Positions 40,765 to 49,707 of a DNA stretch of 64,000 nt are shown here, one piece after another. The DNA lies in contig NZ_SAYT01000008.1 of the NCBI RefSeq assembly GCF_004296575.1, positions 90,701 to 154,700 of the forward strand. Reading direction: 5' to 3'. The notes beneath the pieces were generated by a model. It was given only the letters and a program-made list of their open reading frames with translations, was not told the DNA's origin and made no database searches. Within the stretch, counting starts at the first letter, position 1. Each line of letters starts with the position of its first letter. The position numbers were made by a program, and so were the translations under genes. This stretch comes from Dyella amyloliquefaciens (GTDB lineage Bacteria > Pseudomonadota > Gammaproteobacteria > Xanthomonadales > Rhodanobacteraceae).

Positions 40765-40806
40765 CGCTCACAAAGCACAGCAGCAAGGTCCACGTAATCT
40801 TCGCTT

Positions 40807-40836
40807 CCGTCGTCCCGGCAAAAGCTGGGATGACGG
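40807..40836. repeat. CGTCATTCCGGC-family hairpin, degenerate copy
   Basis: CCGTCGTCCCGGC and GCTGGGATGACGG frame a 4-nt loop. It sits 42 nt after btuB and can act as its terminator. Relatives lie at 45089, 49051 and 59004. Confidence 0.6.
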
Positions 40837-40979
40837 CCATGGAACCTTGCGCCGGACCGACTAACGGCACATTCATCGCGCTGAGTTTGCGTGCATAAAG
40901 ACCGCCGAGGTCGTCGCCCTGGTCAGCCTCACGCCGAGGCGCGGCGGGGGCGCGCCACCACCAACGATCCCTGACGCCC

Positions 40980-43900
40980 GTGAATCTGTTCGCGCCACTG
41001 ATACGCCGTCCCATCGGCACTTCCGTGCTGGCCGTAGGCCTCGCGCTGGCCGGCATCTGGGCCTACCTGTTGCTGGGCGTGGCTGCGCTGCCGCAGCTCG
41101 AGTTCCCCGGCATGGTGGTGTACGTGGAGATGCCGGGCGCCAACGCGCAGACCATGGCATCCACCGTGGCCGCACCGCTGGAACGCCATCTCGGTCGCAT
41201 CCCGGGCATCAAGGAGATGCACTCGGAGAGCAACGACGGCTCCACCTCGATACGCATCATCTTCAACTTCGGCAACAACACCGACAAGCTCGCGCGCGAC
41301 GTGCAAGCGGCGATCAACGCCAGCACGGCCGACCTGCCCATCGCGAACATGCCGTCGCTGCCGCGCTACTTCAAATTCAACACCGCCAACATCCCGGTGC
41401 TGCTGCTGTCGCTCACTTCGCAGACGCTGCCGCCGGACAAGCTCTACGACCTCGCCGACACGCTGCTCAATCCCGCCATCTCGCAGATTCCCGGCGTGGC
41501 GCAGGTGCGCGTGATCGGCGGCCGCCCGCGTGCGGTGCGCGTTGAACTCAATACCGACTCGCTCGCCAACAAGGGGCTGACCGCCAACGACGTGGCGAAC
41601 GCGTTGCGCGCCGCCAACGTCACCTCGCCGCAGGGCATGCTCAGCGACGGCCGCACGCAGATGACGGTATCGGCGAACGATGCGCTGCATAACCCGGAGG
41701 AATTCGCCAACCTGCTGATCGCCACCCACAACGGCGCACCGGTACGGCTCTCCGACGTGGCCCGCGTCACCAGCGGCCAGCAGGACGAATACCAGGCCGC
41801 CTGGTTCAACGACCAGCGCGCGGTCGCGCTCCGCGTCAGCAAGCGGCCCGAAGCCAACGCGGTGGCGACCGCCGACGCCGTGCGCGCGAAGCTGCCACAG
41901 ATGCGCGCGTGGCTGCCGGCGGACCTCACCATCACCCCGATCTTCGACCTCACCCAGACCACCAAGTCCGCACTGCACGAAGTGGAGGTGGCGCTGCTGC
42001 TGAGCGTGGTGATGGTGGCCATGGTGATGCTGGTGTTCCTGCGGCGCCTGGGGCCCACCCTGATCGCCATGCTGAGCGTGCCGTTGTCCCTGGCCGGCGC
42101 GTTCACGGTAATGTGGGCTCTGGGCTATACGCTCAACACGCTGTCACTGGTGGCGCTGGTGCTGTGCATCGGATTCGTGGTGGACGACGCCATCGTGGTG
42201 ATCGAGAACATCGTGCGCCACATGGAACACGGTGCGCCGCCGCTGGAAGCCGCGCTGACCGGCGTGCAGGAGATCGGCTTCACCGTCGTTTCCATCACGC
42301 TGTCGCTGATCGCGGTGTTCGCACCACTGCTGTTCGGCAACAACCAGTTCACCCTGCTGCTGCGCGAGTTCTCGGTAACGCTGACCTCGGCGGTGGTGAT
42401 CTCGGCCATCATCTCCCTCACGCTGACGCCCGCGCTGTGCGGCCGCTACCTGACCCTGGCCAATGCCGGCGGCCGCGTGCCCAACCGCATGGAACGCGCA
42501 CTGGAACGCTTCGATCGCGGGCTGCATCACGTCTACGAGCGCTCGCTGGACTGGGCCATGCGCCACCGGCGCGTGATGCGCTGGCAGCCGATCATCCTGC
42601 TCGGCCTCACCATCGGCATGGCGACCTTGGTGGTGAAGCTGTTCGGCTTCAACTTCATGCCGCAGGAAGACATCGGCATGATCCAGGGCGACATCCGCGC
42701 CGATTCCAACATCTCGCCCACCTTGATGGCCCAGCGCGCGCAGCGCGCCGCGGCGATCATGCGCAAGGACCCCGCGGTGCTGGACGTCACCACCTTCCTC
42801 GGCAGCGACCGTGCGGGTGGTTCAGTGGGCAACCAGGCCACCATGTTCGTGGACCTCAAGCCACGCGGCCACGGGCCCGGCGAGCGGCCCGATGCCCTCA
42901 AGGACGTCATCACCCGGCTCAACAAGACGTACGCGAAGTTGCCCGAACTGCGCGTCTCGCTGAACGCCATCGGCTTCTTCAACGACAATAACGACAGCGA
43001 CCGCGGCAGCCAGAGCTTCGAGCTGGTCAGCAGCAACATGGGCGTAGACCTGCAGCCGCTGGCGCTGGAAGTGACGCGGCTGATGCGCAAGCACAAGGAA
43101 TTCCACGACGTCAGCAGCGACTACGACGACATCGACAAGCAGCAGACGCTCACCGTGGATCGTTCGGCGGCCGCGCGGCTGCAGCTGAACATGGGCCTGG
43201 TCGATACCGCGCTGTACAACGCCTTCGGCCAGCGCCAGGTGTCGATCATCTATTCGGACATCAACCAGTACTGGGTCGTGCTGACGTCGGCCGCCGAACG
43301 CTCGCTGAGTCCCAACACGCTGCTCAACACCTACGTGCGCGGCAGCACCGGCAACATGGTGCCGCTCTCGGCGATCGCGCATATCCAGCCGCAGGTGACG
43401 CCGTCGTTCATCATCCACACCAACCAGCTCGAAGCCGCCAAGATCTACTACAACATCGACCCTGACTTCCCGCAGGACAAGGCAATGGACCTGATCGGCC
43501 AGATCGTGGCCGATGCACGCCTGCCCGCCGGCGTGCAGATCGGCTACTCCGGCAGCGCGGAGAACCTCGAGGAGACACGCTCCAACGCGAATGTGCTGCT
43601 GATCGGCTCGATCCTCGCGATGTACATCGTGCTCGGCATTCTCTATGAGAGCCTGGGCCATCCACTGACCATCCTCTCCACGCTCCCGGCCGCTGGTGCA
43701 GGCGCCTTCCTCGCCATGCTGGCCACCGGCACTCCGATGTCGCTGATGGCGATCATCGCGATCCTGATGCTGATCGGCATCGTGAAGAAGAACGCGATCC
43801 TGATGGTGGATTTCGCGCTGGTCGCGCAACGCGAGCGGGGGCTATCCGCGCCTGATGCGATCCGCGAAGCCGCCCTCGTGCGCTTTCGCCCGATCACCAT

Positions 43901-44141
43901 GACCACCCTGGTGGCGATGGGTGCTGCGCTGCCGCTGGCGATCGGTTTTGGCGTGGGCTCGGAAATGCGCCAGCCGCTGGGTGTGGCGATCGTGGGCGGT
44001 CTGTTGGTGTCGCAGTTGCTGACCTTGCTGAGTACGCCTGCGATTTATCTGTGGAATCACGATCGCAAGGAGCGCAAGGCGGCACGGTTGGCGCGCCGGG
44101 CGGCGAAGCGGGCGTTGAAGGCGCAGACGGCGATTGGGTGA
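40980..44141 (+). CDS. RND efflux permease, MdtB/MdtC-like (first of pair)
   Basis: A 1053-residue inner-membrane proton-driven efflux permease with twelve helices, of the HAE-1 branch near MdtB/MdtC. The first periplasmic loop begins after LLGVAALPQLEFPG. The proton-relay aspartates of helix 4 lie in FVVDDAIVVIENIVRH, and the last helix cluster carries KKNAILMVDFALVAQRE. It starts at GTG 40980, with a weak ribosome-binding site. A close paralogue follows at 45407. No periplasmic adaptor (mdtA type) or outer-membrane channel gene is adjacent. Confidence 0.92.
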   Translation: MNLFAPLIRRPIGTSVLAVGLALAGIWAYLLLGVAALPQLEFPGMVVYVEMPGANAQTMASTVAAPLERHLGRIPGIKEMHSESNDGSTSIRIIFNFGNNTDKLARDVQAAINASTADLPIANMPSLPRYFKFNTANIPVLLLSLTSQTLPPDKLYDLADTLLNPAISQIPGVAQVRVIGGRPRAVRVELNTDSLANKGLTANDVANALRAANVTSPQGMLSDGRTQMTVSANDALHNPEEFANLLIATHNGAPVRLSDVARVTSGQQDEYQAAWFNDQRAVALRVSKRPEANAVATADAVRAKLPQMRAWLPADLTITPIFDLTQTTKSALHEVEVALLLSVVMVAMVMLVFLRRLGPTLIAMLSVPLSLAGAFTVMWALGYTLNTLSLVALVLCIGFVVDDAIVVIENIVRHMEHGAPPLEAALTGVQEIGFTVVSITLSLIAVFAPLLFGNNQFTLLLREFSVTLTSAVVISAIISLTLTPALCGRYLTLANAGGRVPNRMERALERFDRGLHHVYERSLDWAMRHRRVMRWQPIILLGLTIGMATLVVKLFGFNFMPQEDIGMIQGDIRADSNISPTLMAQRAQRAAAIMRKDPAVLDVTTFLGSDRAGGSVGNQATMFVDLKPRGHGPGERPDALKDVITRLNKTYAKLPELRVSLNAIGFFNDNNDSDRGSQSFELVSSNMGVDLQPLALEVTRLMRKHKEFHDVSSDYDDIDKQQTLTVDRSAAARLQLNMGLVDTALYNAFGQRQVSIIYSDINQYWVVLTSAAERSLSPNTLLNTYVRGSTGNMVPLSAIAHIQPQVTPSFIIHTNQLEAAKIYYNIDPDFPQDKAMDLIGQIVADARLPAGVQIGYSGSAENLEETRSNANVLLIGSILAMYIVLGILYESLGHPLTILSTLPAAGAGAFLAMLATGTPMSLMAIIAILMLIGIVKKNAILMVDFALVAQRERGLSAPDAIREAALVRFRPITMTTLVAMGAALPLAIGFGVGSEMRQPLGVAIVGGLLVSQLLTLLSTPAIYLWNHDRKERKAARLARRAAKRALKAQTAIG

Positions 44142-44228
44142 GGTTTTTCTTGTTTGGGGCGTGCCCTGTGTGCGGCTGCCCTTCACGTTAGTCGTTACGC
44201 TTTTTGATCTCGTGAGAGCCGGGGAGGT

Positions 44229-44600
44229 TTGCCTCCGGTAGTGGCGTTACCGCCAGGGTGCCGCTTACGACGCAAAGCTAGTCCCTGTGGGACGCGGCGG
44301 GCGTTTCGATCCCCTGCCGGCGACGCGAAGCTAGTCCCGTGGGACGCTCGAGTCACTTTTCTTTTGCTGGCCCACGCACGTGCAGGAGCGCGTGCGAACG
44401 GCGAAGCCGGCCCGAAGGGCGGAGGGCAGGATGCCCGGAGTCAAAGAAAAGTAACCCAAAGAAAATGGCCTTCAGAGCCAGGGCTCATAGCAGTGCAGGG
44501 GATAGAAGCGTCGGGTTACTGAGGCAAGCCGAATTACGGACGTGCTACCTCATAGGGTGCGGCTACACCGCCACGCGCCGTGGTGCTGAGGACTTAAAGC
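44229..44600 (-). repeat. Composite intergenic repeat R4, copy 1 (inverted)
   Basis: A ~370-bp element in reverse orientation relative to the other three. Hallmarks are GTCCCTGTGGGAC modules, the CACTTTTCTTTTGCTGGCC arm, and the complementary AAAGAAAAGTAACCC arm, ending in GAGGACTTAAAG. Small frames in it (for example 44339-44677) look like repeat-encoded artefacts. Confidence 0.8.
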
Positions 44601-44644
44601 AGCCTTGGCGCCCGGCAAATGCACTCCGCGAGCCACCCCACTTC

Positions 44645-44681
44645 TCCCTCTCCCCTCCGGGGAGAGGGCCGGGGTGAGGGG
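44645..44681. repeat. CCCTCTCCCC hairpin, between inverted R4 copies
   Basis: CCCTCTCCCCTCCGGGGAGAGGG and a following GGGGTGAGGGG. It is shared by the two oppositely oriented R4 copies. Relatives are at 48629 and 52140, each just ahead of an R4 copy. Confidence 0.75.
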
Positions 44682-44718
44682 CCAATCTTGCGAGAGCACT
44701 CAAAGGCACCCAAGCCCG

Positions 44719-45090
44719 CTTTAAGTCCTCACCGCCACAGCGCGTGGCGGTGTAGCCGCTCGCCAGCGGCGGAGATGGTCGCAATCAGTGCTCCGGAACC
44801 TTCCAAAGCTTTTCCCACCATTCCGCCACCAGCTCTGGCTCTGAAGGTCGTTTTCTTTGGGTTACTTTTATTTGACTCCGGGCGTTCCGCCCTTCGCCCT
44901 CCGGGCCGGCTTCGCCGTTCGCACGCAAAGAGCGCGTGCGTGGGCCAGCAAAAGAAAAGTGACTCGAGCTTCCCACGGGGACTAGCTGCGCGTCGCCGAC
45001 AGGAGATCGAAACGCCCGCCGCGTCCCACAGGGACTAGCTTTGCGTCGTAAGCGGCACCCTGGCCATAACGACGCTACCGAAGGCCAAAG
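44719..45090 (+). repeat. Composite intergenic repeat R4, copy 2
   Basis: The direct-orientation partner of copy 1, so that 44229-45090 forms a large inverted repeat with a ~118-bp centre between two RND genes. It starts with GCTTTAAGTCCTCACC and ends in the CGTCGTAAGCGGCACC block. The 1265-bp gap 44142-45406 holds no supported gene beyond these repeats. Confidence 0.8.
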
Positions 45091-45126
45091 TCACTGGATT
45101 CCTGCTTACGCAGGAATGACGAAAAT
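45089..45126. repeat. GGATTCCTGC hairpin following R4 copy 2
   Basis: GGATTCCTGCTTACGCAGGAAT with CTGGATT/AATGACG ends. It is a short version of the hairpin family seen at 59004-59091, abutting the R4 end, as also happens after copies 3 and 4. Confidence 0.65.
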
Positions 45127-45406
45127 AGAGACAGAGGCGAAAAGCAATCGCGCACCCCGTGCGCCCCACAGAATGCGCACGCCGAGTCCCCAACGAAGCG
45201 GCCTCGCCAGCCCAAAAAACCAAAAATCCCCCTCCCCATGCCTTTCGGCACGGACCGACTTCAGGCACATTCATCTCCTCCTCCCCCGCAGTCCAATAAG
45301 GAAGCAAGACAGCCCCTTACGCCCGCCTTGCGCGGAACGTATGCCTTGGCTGCTGGTCTGTCTGGGCGGCGGGTGAGCGCGGCCCCCTACTGGTACGGAA
45401 ACCTTA

Positions 45407-48400
45407 GTGAATATTTTCGCCCCATTGATCAAACGCCCTGTGGGCACCTCGCTGCTGGCACTAGGATTGCTGCTGGCCGGCGTTTTTGCCTATCGATTGC
45501 TGGGCGTGGCTGCGCTGCCGTCGCTGGAGTTTCCGGGCGTGTACATCGTGGCGTCGGTGCCGGGCGCGAGTGCGCAGACCATGGCATCCACCGTGCTGGC
45601 GCCGCTGGAGCGCCATATCGGTCGCATTCCCGGCATCGATGACATGTACGGCAATGCCACCGAAGGCAGCGCATCGATCCAGGTCCGTTTCACCTTTGAC
45701 CGCACCGCCGACAAGGCGGCACGCGATGTGCAGGCGGCGATCAATGCGGCGCAGGCCGATCTGCCGGAGATGCCCAGCCCGCCGCAGTACTTCAAGTTCG
45801 ATACGTCGCAGTTCCCCATCCTGCTGGTCTCGCTGACGTCCACCGGCCTGCCGCAGGACAAGCTCTACGATCTCACCGATACGCTGCTCAAGCCCGCCGT
45901 GGCGCAGATTCCGGGCGTTGCTCAGGTGCAGGTGTTCGGCGGCACGCCGCACGCCGTGCGCGTGGAGCTGGACATCAATGCGCTCGCCGCCAAGGGCCTC
46001 ACCGCCAACGATGTGCGCAACGCGCTGATCGCGGCCAATGTCACCTCGCCGCAGGGCATCCTCACCGACGGCAAGACGCAGATGACGGTGACGGCCAACG
46101 ATGGCCTGTCCGAAGCACACGACTTCGCCAACGTGCTGGTCGCCAGCAAGAACGGCGCGCCCGTGCGCCTGTCCGACGTGGCAAAGGTGACCAGCGGACA
46201 GCAGGACATCTACCAAGGTGCCTGGTTCAATGACAAGACCACCGTGGCCATGCAGATCAGCAAACGCCCCGAGGCGAACGCGGTCGAAACGGTGGACGAG
46301 ATCCGCAAGCGCCTGCCGGAACTGCGTGCGTGGATGCCGGCTGACGTGCAGATCACGCCCATCTTCGATCTCACCCAGACCACCAAGTCCGCGCTGCACG
46401 AAGTCCAGGTGGCACTGCTCATCAGCATCGTGATGGTGGTGATGGTGATGCTGGTGTTCCTGCGCCGCATGCGTCCCACCCTGATCGCCTCGCTGAGCGT
46501 TCCGCTGTCGCTGGCCGGTGCGTTCGTGGTGATGCTCGCGCTGGGCTACACGCTCAACACGCTGTCGCTGGTGGCGCTGGTGCTGTGCATCGGTTTCGTG
46601 GTCGATGACGCCATCGTGGTGATCGAGAACATCGTGCGCCATATGGAGAAGGGCGAGCCGCCGCTGCAGGCCGCGTTGATCGGCGTGCGCGAGATTGGCT
46701 TTACCGTGGTATCGATCACGTTGTCGCTGGTGGCGGTATTCGCGCCGCTGCTGTTCGGCAACAACATGCTGATCATGCTGCTGCGCGAGTTCTCGGTGAC
46801 GCTGGCGGTGGCGGTGGTGATATCGGCCATCGTTTCGCTTACGCTGACGCCGGCGCTGTGCGGCAAGTTCCTCAAGCACGAGGAACCGGGTGAGCATGTA
46901 CCAGGACGCCTGGAGGCAGCGCTGGAGCGCTTCGACCGCAGCATCCACCGGACGTACGAACGCGCGCTCGACTGGGCCATGCACTGGCGCCGCCTGATGC
47001 GCTGGACCCCGCTCATCCTGCTGTTTGCGACCTTCGGTCTGGGCGCTGCCGTAGTGGCGACCGCCGGCGGCAACTTCATGCCCGAGGAAGACATCGGCAT
47101 GATCCAGGCCGACATCCGTGCGGACGCCAACATTTCGCCCACGATGATGACGACCCAGGTGCAGAACGTCGCCAAGATCATGCGGGACGACCCGGCCGTG
47201 CTCGACGTGCTCACCATCCTTGGCGGCAACGACGGCTCCGGCGCCGTGGGCAACATGGGCAGCATGTTCGTCGACCTGAAGCAGCGCGGCAGCGGTCCGA
47301 ACGATCGCCACGATCCGGTAAAGGTGGTGGTGGAGCGGCTGTCCAAGCAATACGACGCCATGCCAGGCGTGCGCGTCTCGCTGAGCCCGATGCAGTTCCT
47401 TGGTGGCGGCGGCAGCGGCGACAAGGGCGGCCAGTACGAATTCCAGCTGATCGGCACCAATGGCGAAGACCTGCAGCCGTGGACGCTGAAGATGGTGCAG
47501 CAGATGCGCAAGATGAAGGAGATGCGCGACGTCGGCAGCAACTTCGACCTGGTGGGCAAGCAGCAGATGCTGAAGGTGGACCGTGAATCGGCCAGCCGCC
47601 TGCTGGTGAGCATGGGCGACGTGGACACGGCGCTGCTCAACTCCTTCGGCCAGCGCCAAGTGTCGGTGATCTATTCGGACATCAACCAGTATTGGGTGGT
47701 GCTCACCTCAAGCTCCGCCACGTCACTGAGCCCGGATTCGCTGCTCAACATCCGCGTACGCAACGCCGCGGGCGCGATGATTCCGCTATCGGCACTGGCG
47801 CATATCGAGCCGAACATGAGCCCGATGCGCATCCGCCATCACAACCAGCTGGAGGCTTCGACCATCAGCTACAACCTGGCCAAGGACGTGACCCAGGACA
47901 TCGGCGTGAAGCTGGTGGAGAACGCGGGCATCGCCGTGGGCCTGCCGGAAGGCGTGAGAATCGAGTGGACCGGCCAGAACCAGCGCCTGCAGCAGGCCAA
48001 GTCCAACGGCCTGGTGCTGCTGATCGGCGCGATCGTGGCGATGTACATCGTGCTGGGCATCCTTTACGAGAGCCTCGGCCATCCGCTGACGATTCTTTCC
48101 ACGCTGCCCGCGGCCGGCGCTGGCGCCTTCCTCGCGATGTTCGTGACACAGACGCAGCTCACGCTGATGGCTATCATCGCGATCCTGATGCTGATCGGTA
48201 TCGTGAAGAAGAACGCGATCCTGATGGTGGATTTCGCCCTGGTGGCGCAACGCGAACACGGCTTGTCGCCACCGGAAGCGATTCGCGAAGCCGCGCTGGT
48301 ACGCTTCCGCCCGATCACCATGACCACCCTGGTGGCGATGGGTGCCGCATTGCCGCTAGCCATCGGTTTCGGCGTGGGCTCGGAAATGCGCCAGCCGCTG

Positions 48401-48562
48401 GGTGTGGCGATCGTCGGCGGCCTGTTGGTCTCGCAGTTGCTGACCTTGCTGAGTACACCTGCGATCTATCTGTGGAACTACGATCGCAAGATCCGCAAGG
48501 AGGCTCGTCGTGCGAAGCGCGCGGCGAAGCGGGCGTTGAAGACGCAGACGGCGGCGGGGTGA
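45407..48562 (+). CDS. RND efflux permease, MdtB/MdtC-like (second of pair)
   Basis: A 1051-residue twelve-helix RND permease closely related to the one at 40980. Large stretches are nearly identical, including FVVDDAIVVIENIVRHME, SLGHPLTILSTLPAAGAGAFLAM and the C-terminus ARRAAKRALK. MdtB and MdtC form a heterotrimer in E. coli, so this pair may do likewise, exporting lipophilic or bile-type compounds. It starts at GTG 45407 with CGGAAA upstream. Partner genes for an adaptor and outer-membrane channel are not in the window. Confidence 0.92.
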   Translation: MNIFAPLIKRPVGTSLLALGLLLAGVFAYRLLGVAALPSLEFPGVYIVASVPGASAQTMASTVLAPLERHIGRIPGIDDMYGNATEGSASIQVRFTFDRTADKAARDVQAAINAAQADLPEMPSPPQYFKFDTSQFPILLVSLTSTGLPQDKLYDLTDTLLKPAVAQIPGVAQVQVFGGTPHAVRVELDINALAAKGLTANDVRNALIAANVTSPQGILTDGKTQMTVTANDGLSEAHDFANVLVASKNGAPVRLSDVAKVTSGQQDIYQGAWFNDKTTVAMQISKRPEANAVETVDEIRKRLPELRAWMPADVQITPIFDLTQTTKSALHEVQVALLISIVMVVMVMLVFLRRMRPTLIASLSVPLSLAGAFVVMLALGYTLNTLSLVALVLCIGFVVDDAIVVIENIVRHMEKGEPPLQAALIGVREIGFTVVSITLSLVAVFAPLLFGNNMLIMLLREFSVTLAVAVVISAIVSLTLTPALCGKFLKHEEPGEHVPGRLEAALERFDRSIHRTYERALDWAMHWRRLMRWTPLILLFATFGLGAAVVATAGGNFMPEEDIGMIQADIRADANISPTMMTTQVQNVAKIMRDDPAVLDVLTILGGNDGSGAVGNMGSMFVDLKQRGSGPNDRHDPVKVVVERLSKQYDAMPGVRVSLSPMQFLGGGGSGDKGGQYEFQLIGTNGEDLQPWTLKMVQQMRKMKEMRDVGSNFDLVGKQQMLKVDRESASRLLVSMGDVDTALLNSFGQRQVSVIYSDINQYWVVLTSSSATSLSPDSLLNIRVRNAAGAMIPLSALAHIEPNMSPMRIRHHNQLEASTISYNLAKDVTQDIGVKLVENAGIAVGLPEGVRIEWTGQNQRLQQAKSNGLVLLIGAIVAMYIVLGILYESLGHPLTILSTLPAAGAGAFLAMFVTQTQLTLMAIIAILMLIGIVKKNAILMVDFALVAQREHGLSPPEAIREAALVRFRPITMTTLVAMGAALPLAIGFGVGSEMRQPLGVAIVGGLLVSQLLTLLSTPAIYLWNYDRKIRKEARRAKRAAKRALKTQTAAG

Positions 48563-48628
48563 GTCTCCAGTCGTCCTCGGTCTGTATGTTCTTATCTAAG
48601 GCGGCTTTGGGATTCTCTCGCGAGGTTG

Positions 48629-48667
48629 GCCCCTCACCCCAGCCCTCTCCCCGCAGGGGAGAGGGAG
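48629..48667. repeat. CCCTCTCCCC hairpin, copy 2
   Basis: CCCTCACCCCAGCCCTCTCC then the paired CCCCGCAGGGGAGAGGG arm. It lies 14 nt before R4 copy 3 and shortly after the RND stop. Confidence 0.75.
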
Positions 48668-48680
48668 CAGAGCGGTCTCC

Positions 48681-49049
48681 GCTTTAAGTCCTCTGCGTAT
48701 CGGCGCGTTGCGGTGTAGCCGCTCGCTAGCGGCAGAGACGGTCGCAATCAGGGCTCCGGAACCTCCAAGGCCTTTCCTCGCGGAGTGCTGCCAGCTCTGG
48801 CTCTGAAGGTCGTTTTCTTTGGGTTACTTTTCTTTGACTCCGGGCATCCTGCCCTCCGCCCTTCGGGCCGGCTTCGCCGTTCGCACGCGCTCCTGCGCGT
48901 GCGTGGGCCAGCAAAAGAAAAGTGACTCGAGCGTCCCACGGGACTAGCTTCGCGTCGTCGGCAGACGATCGAAACGCCCGCTGCGTCCCACAGGGACTAG
49001 CTTTGCGTCGTAAGCGGCAAGCTGGCGGACACGCCAGAGCAAGAACAAA
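48681..49049 (+). repeat. Composite intergenic repeat R4, copy 3
   Basis: Same order of blocks as copy 2, from GCTTTAAGTCC through the GGGTTACTTTTCTTTGACTC arm and the AAAAGAAAAGTGACTC arm to AAGCGGCAAGC. The region 48563-49173 holds only these repeats. Confidence 0.8.
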
Positions 49050-49050
49050 A

Positions 49051-49115
49051 GTCACTGGATTCCTGCTTGACCAGCCTACGGCTGTTAAAAGGCGCCTCGC
49101 CGGAATGACGAAAAT
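49051..49115. repeat. GGATTCCTGC hairpin after R4 copy 3, interrupted
   Basis: TCACTGGATTCCTGCTT, then a ~30-nt insert (GACCAGCCTACGGCTGTTAA...), then CGGAATGACGAAAAT. The short version at 45089 lacks the insert. Confidence 0.6.
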
Positions 49116-49173
49116 AAAGGCCGAGGCGAAAGGTGGTCGCGCACTCGGTGCTCCAACCAAGCAAAGAAACACC

Positions 49174-49641
49174 CTAATCCTTGGGACTTGTACACGCCGC
49201 GTACCGCGTCCCCTCCACCTGCACCACCTGCCGATCACCAACACTCACACTCGCCGTGTAATGCTCCGGCGAATCAAAATCCACCCGCCCACGGGCCCCA
49301 GGCTGCGCCAGCCCCGGGCAGCTAGATGTCCACGAAAGCGCCGTGCTGCCGCGATGCTGGCTGCTCCGCTCGCACTGCACATACCCCGGCACCGGCAGAT
49401 CGGCGAACTCGACCCACGGATCCGGGCTTTCGTCCACGCAATGCCACTGCTCCTGCGGCGCTCCTGCATGGCCGTGATCAATCACCCGCGTGACGATCTT
49501 CCACAGGCCCGGCATGGCCTGGAAATCGCCGGGATCAGCGTGTCCCGGCTCTCCCACCAGGGCGGCCGCCAGCAGTACCAGCAGCGCCACCACGCGCACT
49601 ACGGCATGCCCGCGGGGGCCAGGCTGATGAAACGGATGCAT
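49174..49641 (-). CDS. DUF3617 family exported protein
   Basis: A 155-residue exported protein with a long N-region and signal peptide core (about 14-32, cleavage near GHADP). The mature part fits DUF3617: GLWKIVTRVIDHG, then a cysteine (QWHCVDES), C in YVQCERS, SWTSSCPG and a final TSPKD. Four cysteines (with AACTS) probably make two disulfides. AGGAG is 10 nt before ATG 49641; the longer frame to 49680 is not used. Function unknown. It lies 66 nt downstream of the phosphoesterase gene, with a strong terminator between them. Confidence 0.8.
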   Translation of the reverse strand: MHPFHQPGPRGHAVVRVVALLVLLAAALVGEPGHADPGDFQAMPGLWKIVTRVIDHGHAGAPQEQWHCVDESPDPWVEFADLPVPGYVQCERSSQHRGSTALSWTSSCPGLAQPGARGRVDFDSPEHYTASVSVGDRQVVQVEGTRYAACTSPKD

Positions 49642-49667
49642 GTGGACAGCACTCCTGACGACGGAAA

Positions 49668-49693
49668 ACCCCGCTCGCACGTGCGAGCGGGGT
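49668..49693 (-). terminator. Rho-independent terminator of the phosphoesterase gene
   Basis: A perfect 26-nt palindrome, ACCCCGCTCGCAC then its complement. On the minus strand it is followed by TTTT, 14 nt past the stop. A clear intrinsic terminator. Confidence 0.8.
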
Positions 49694-49707
49694 CCGGTCC
49701 TATTCCA

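Noticed and set aside
44339..44677. Small plus-strand proteins within repeat R4 (similar frame at 48748-48939)
   Set aside because: The same peptide arises in several R4 copies; it is encoded by the repeat, lacks a ribosome-binding site, and is not conserved as a gene.
45461..47659. A 732-codon minus-strand frame opposite the second RND permease
   Set aside because: Extremely His/Gln/Arg-rich and the exact mirror of a conserved gene.
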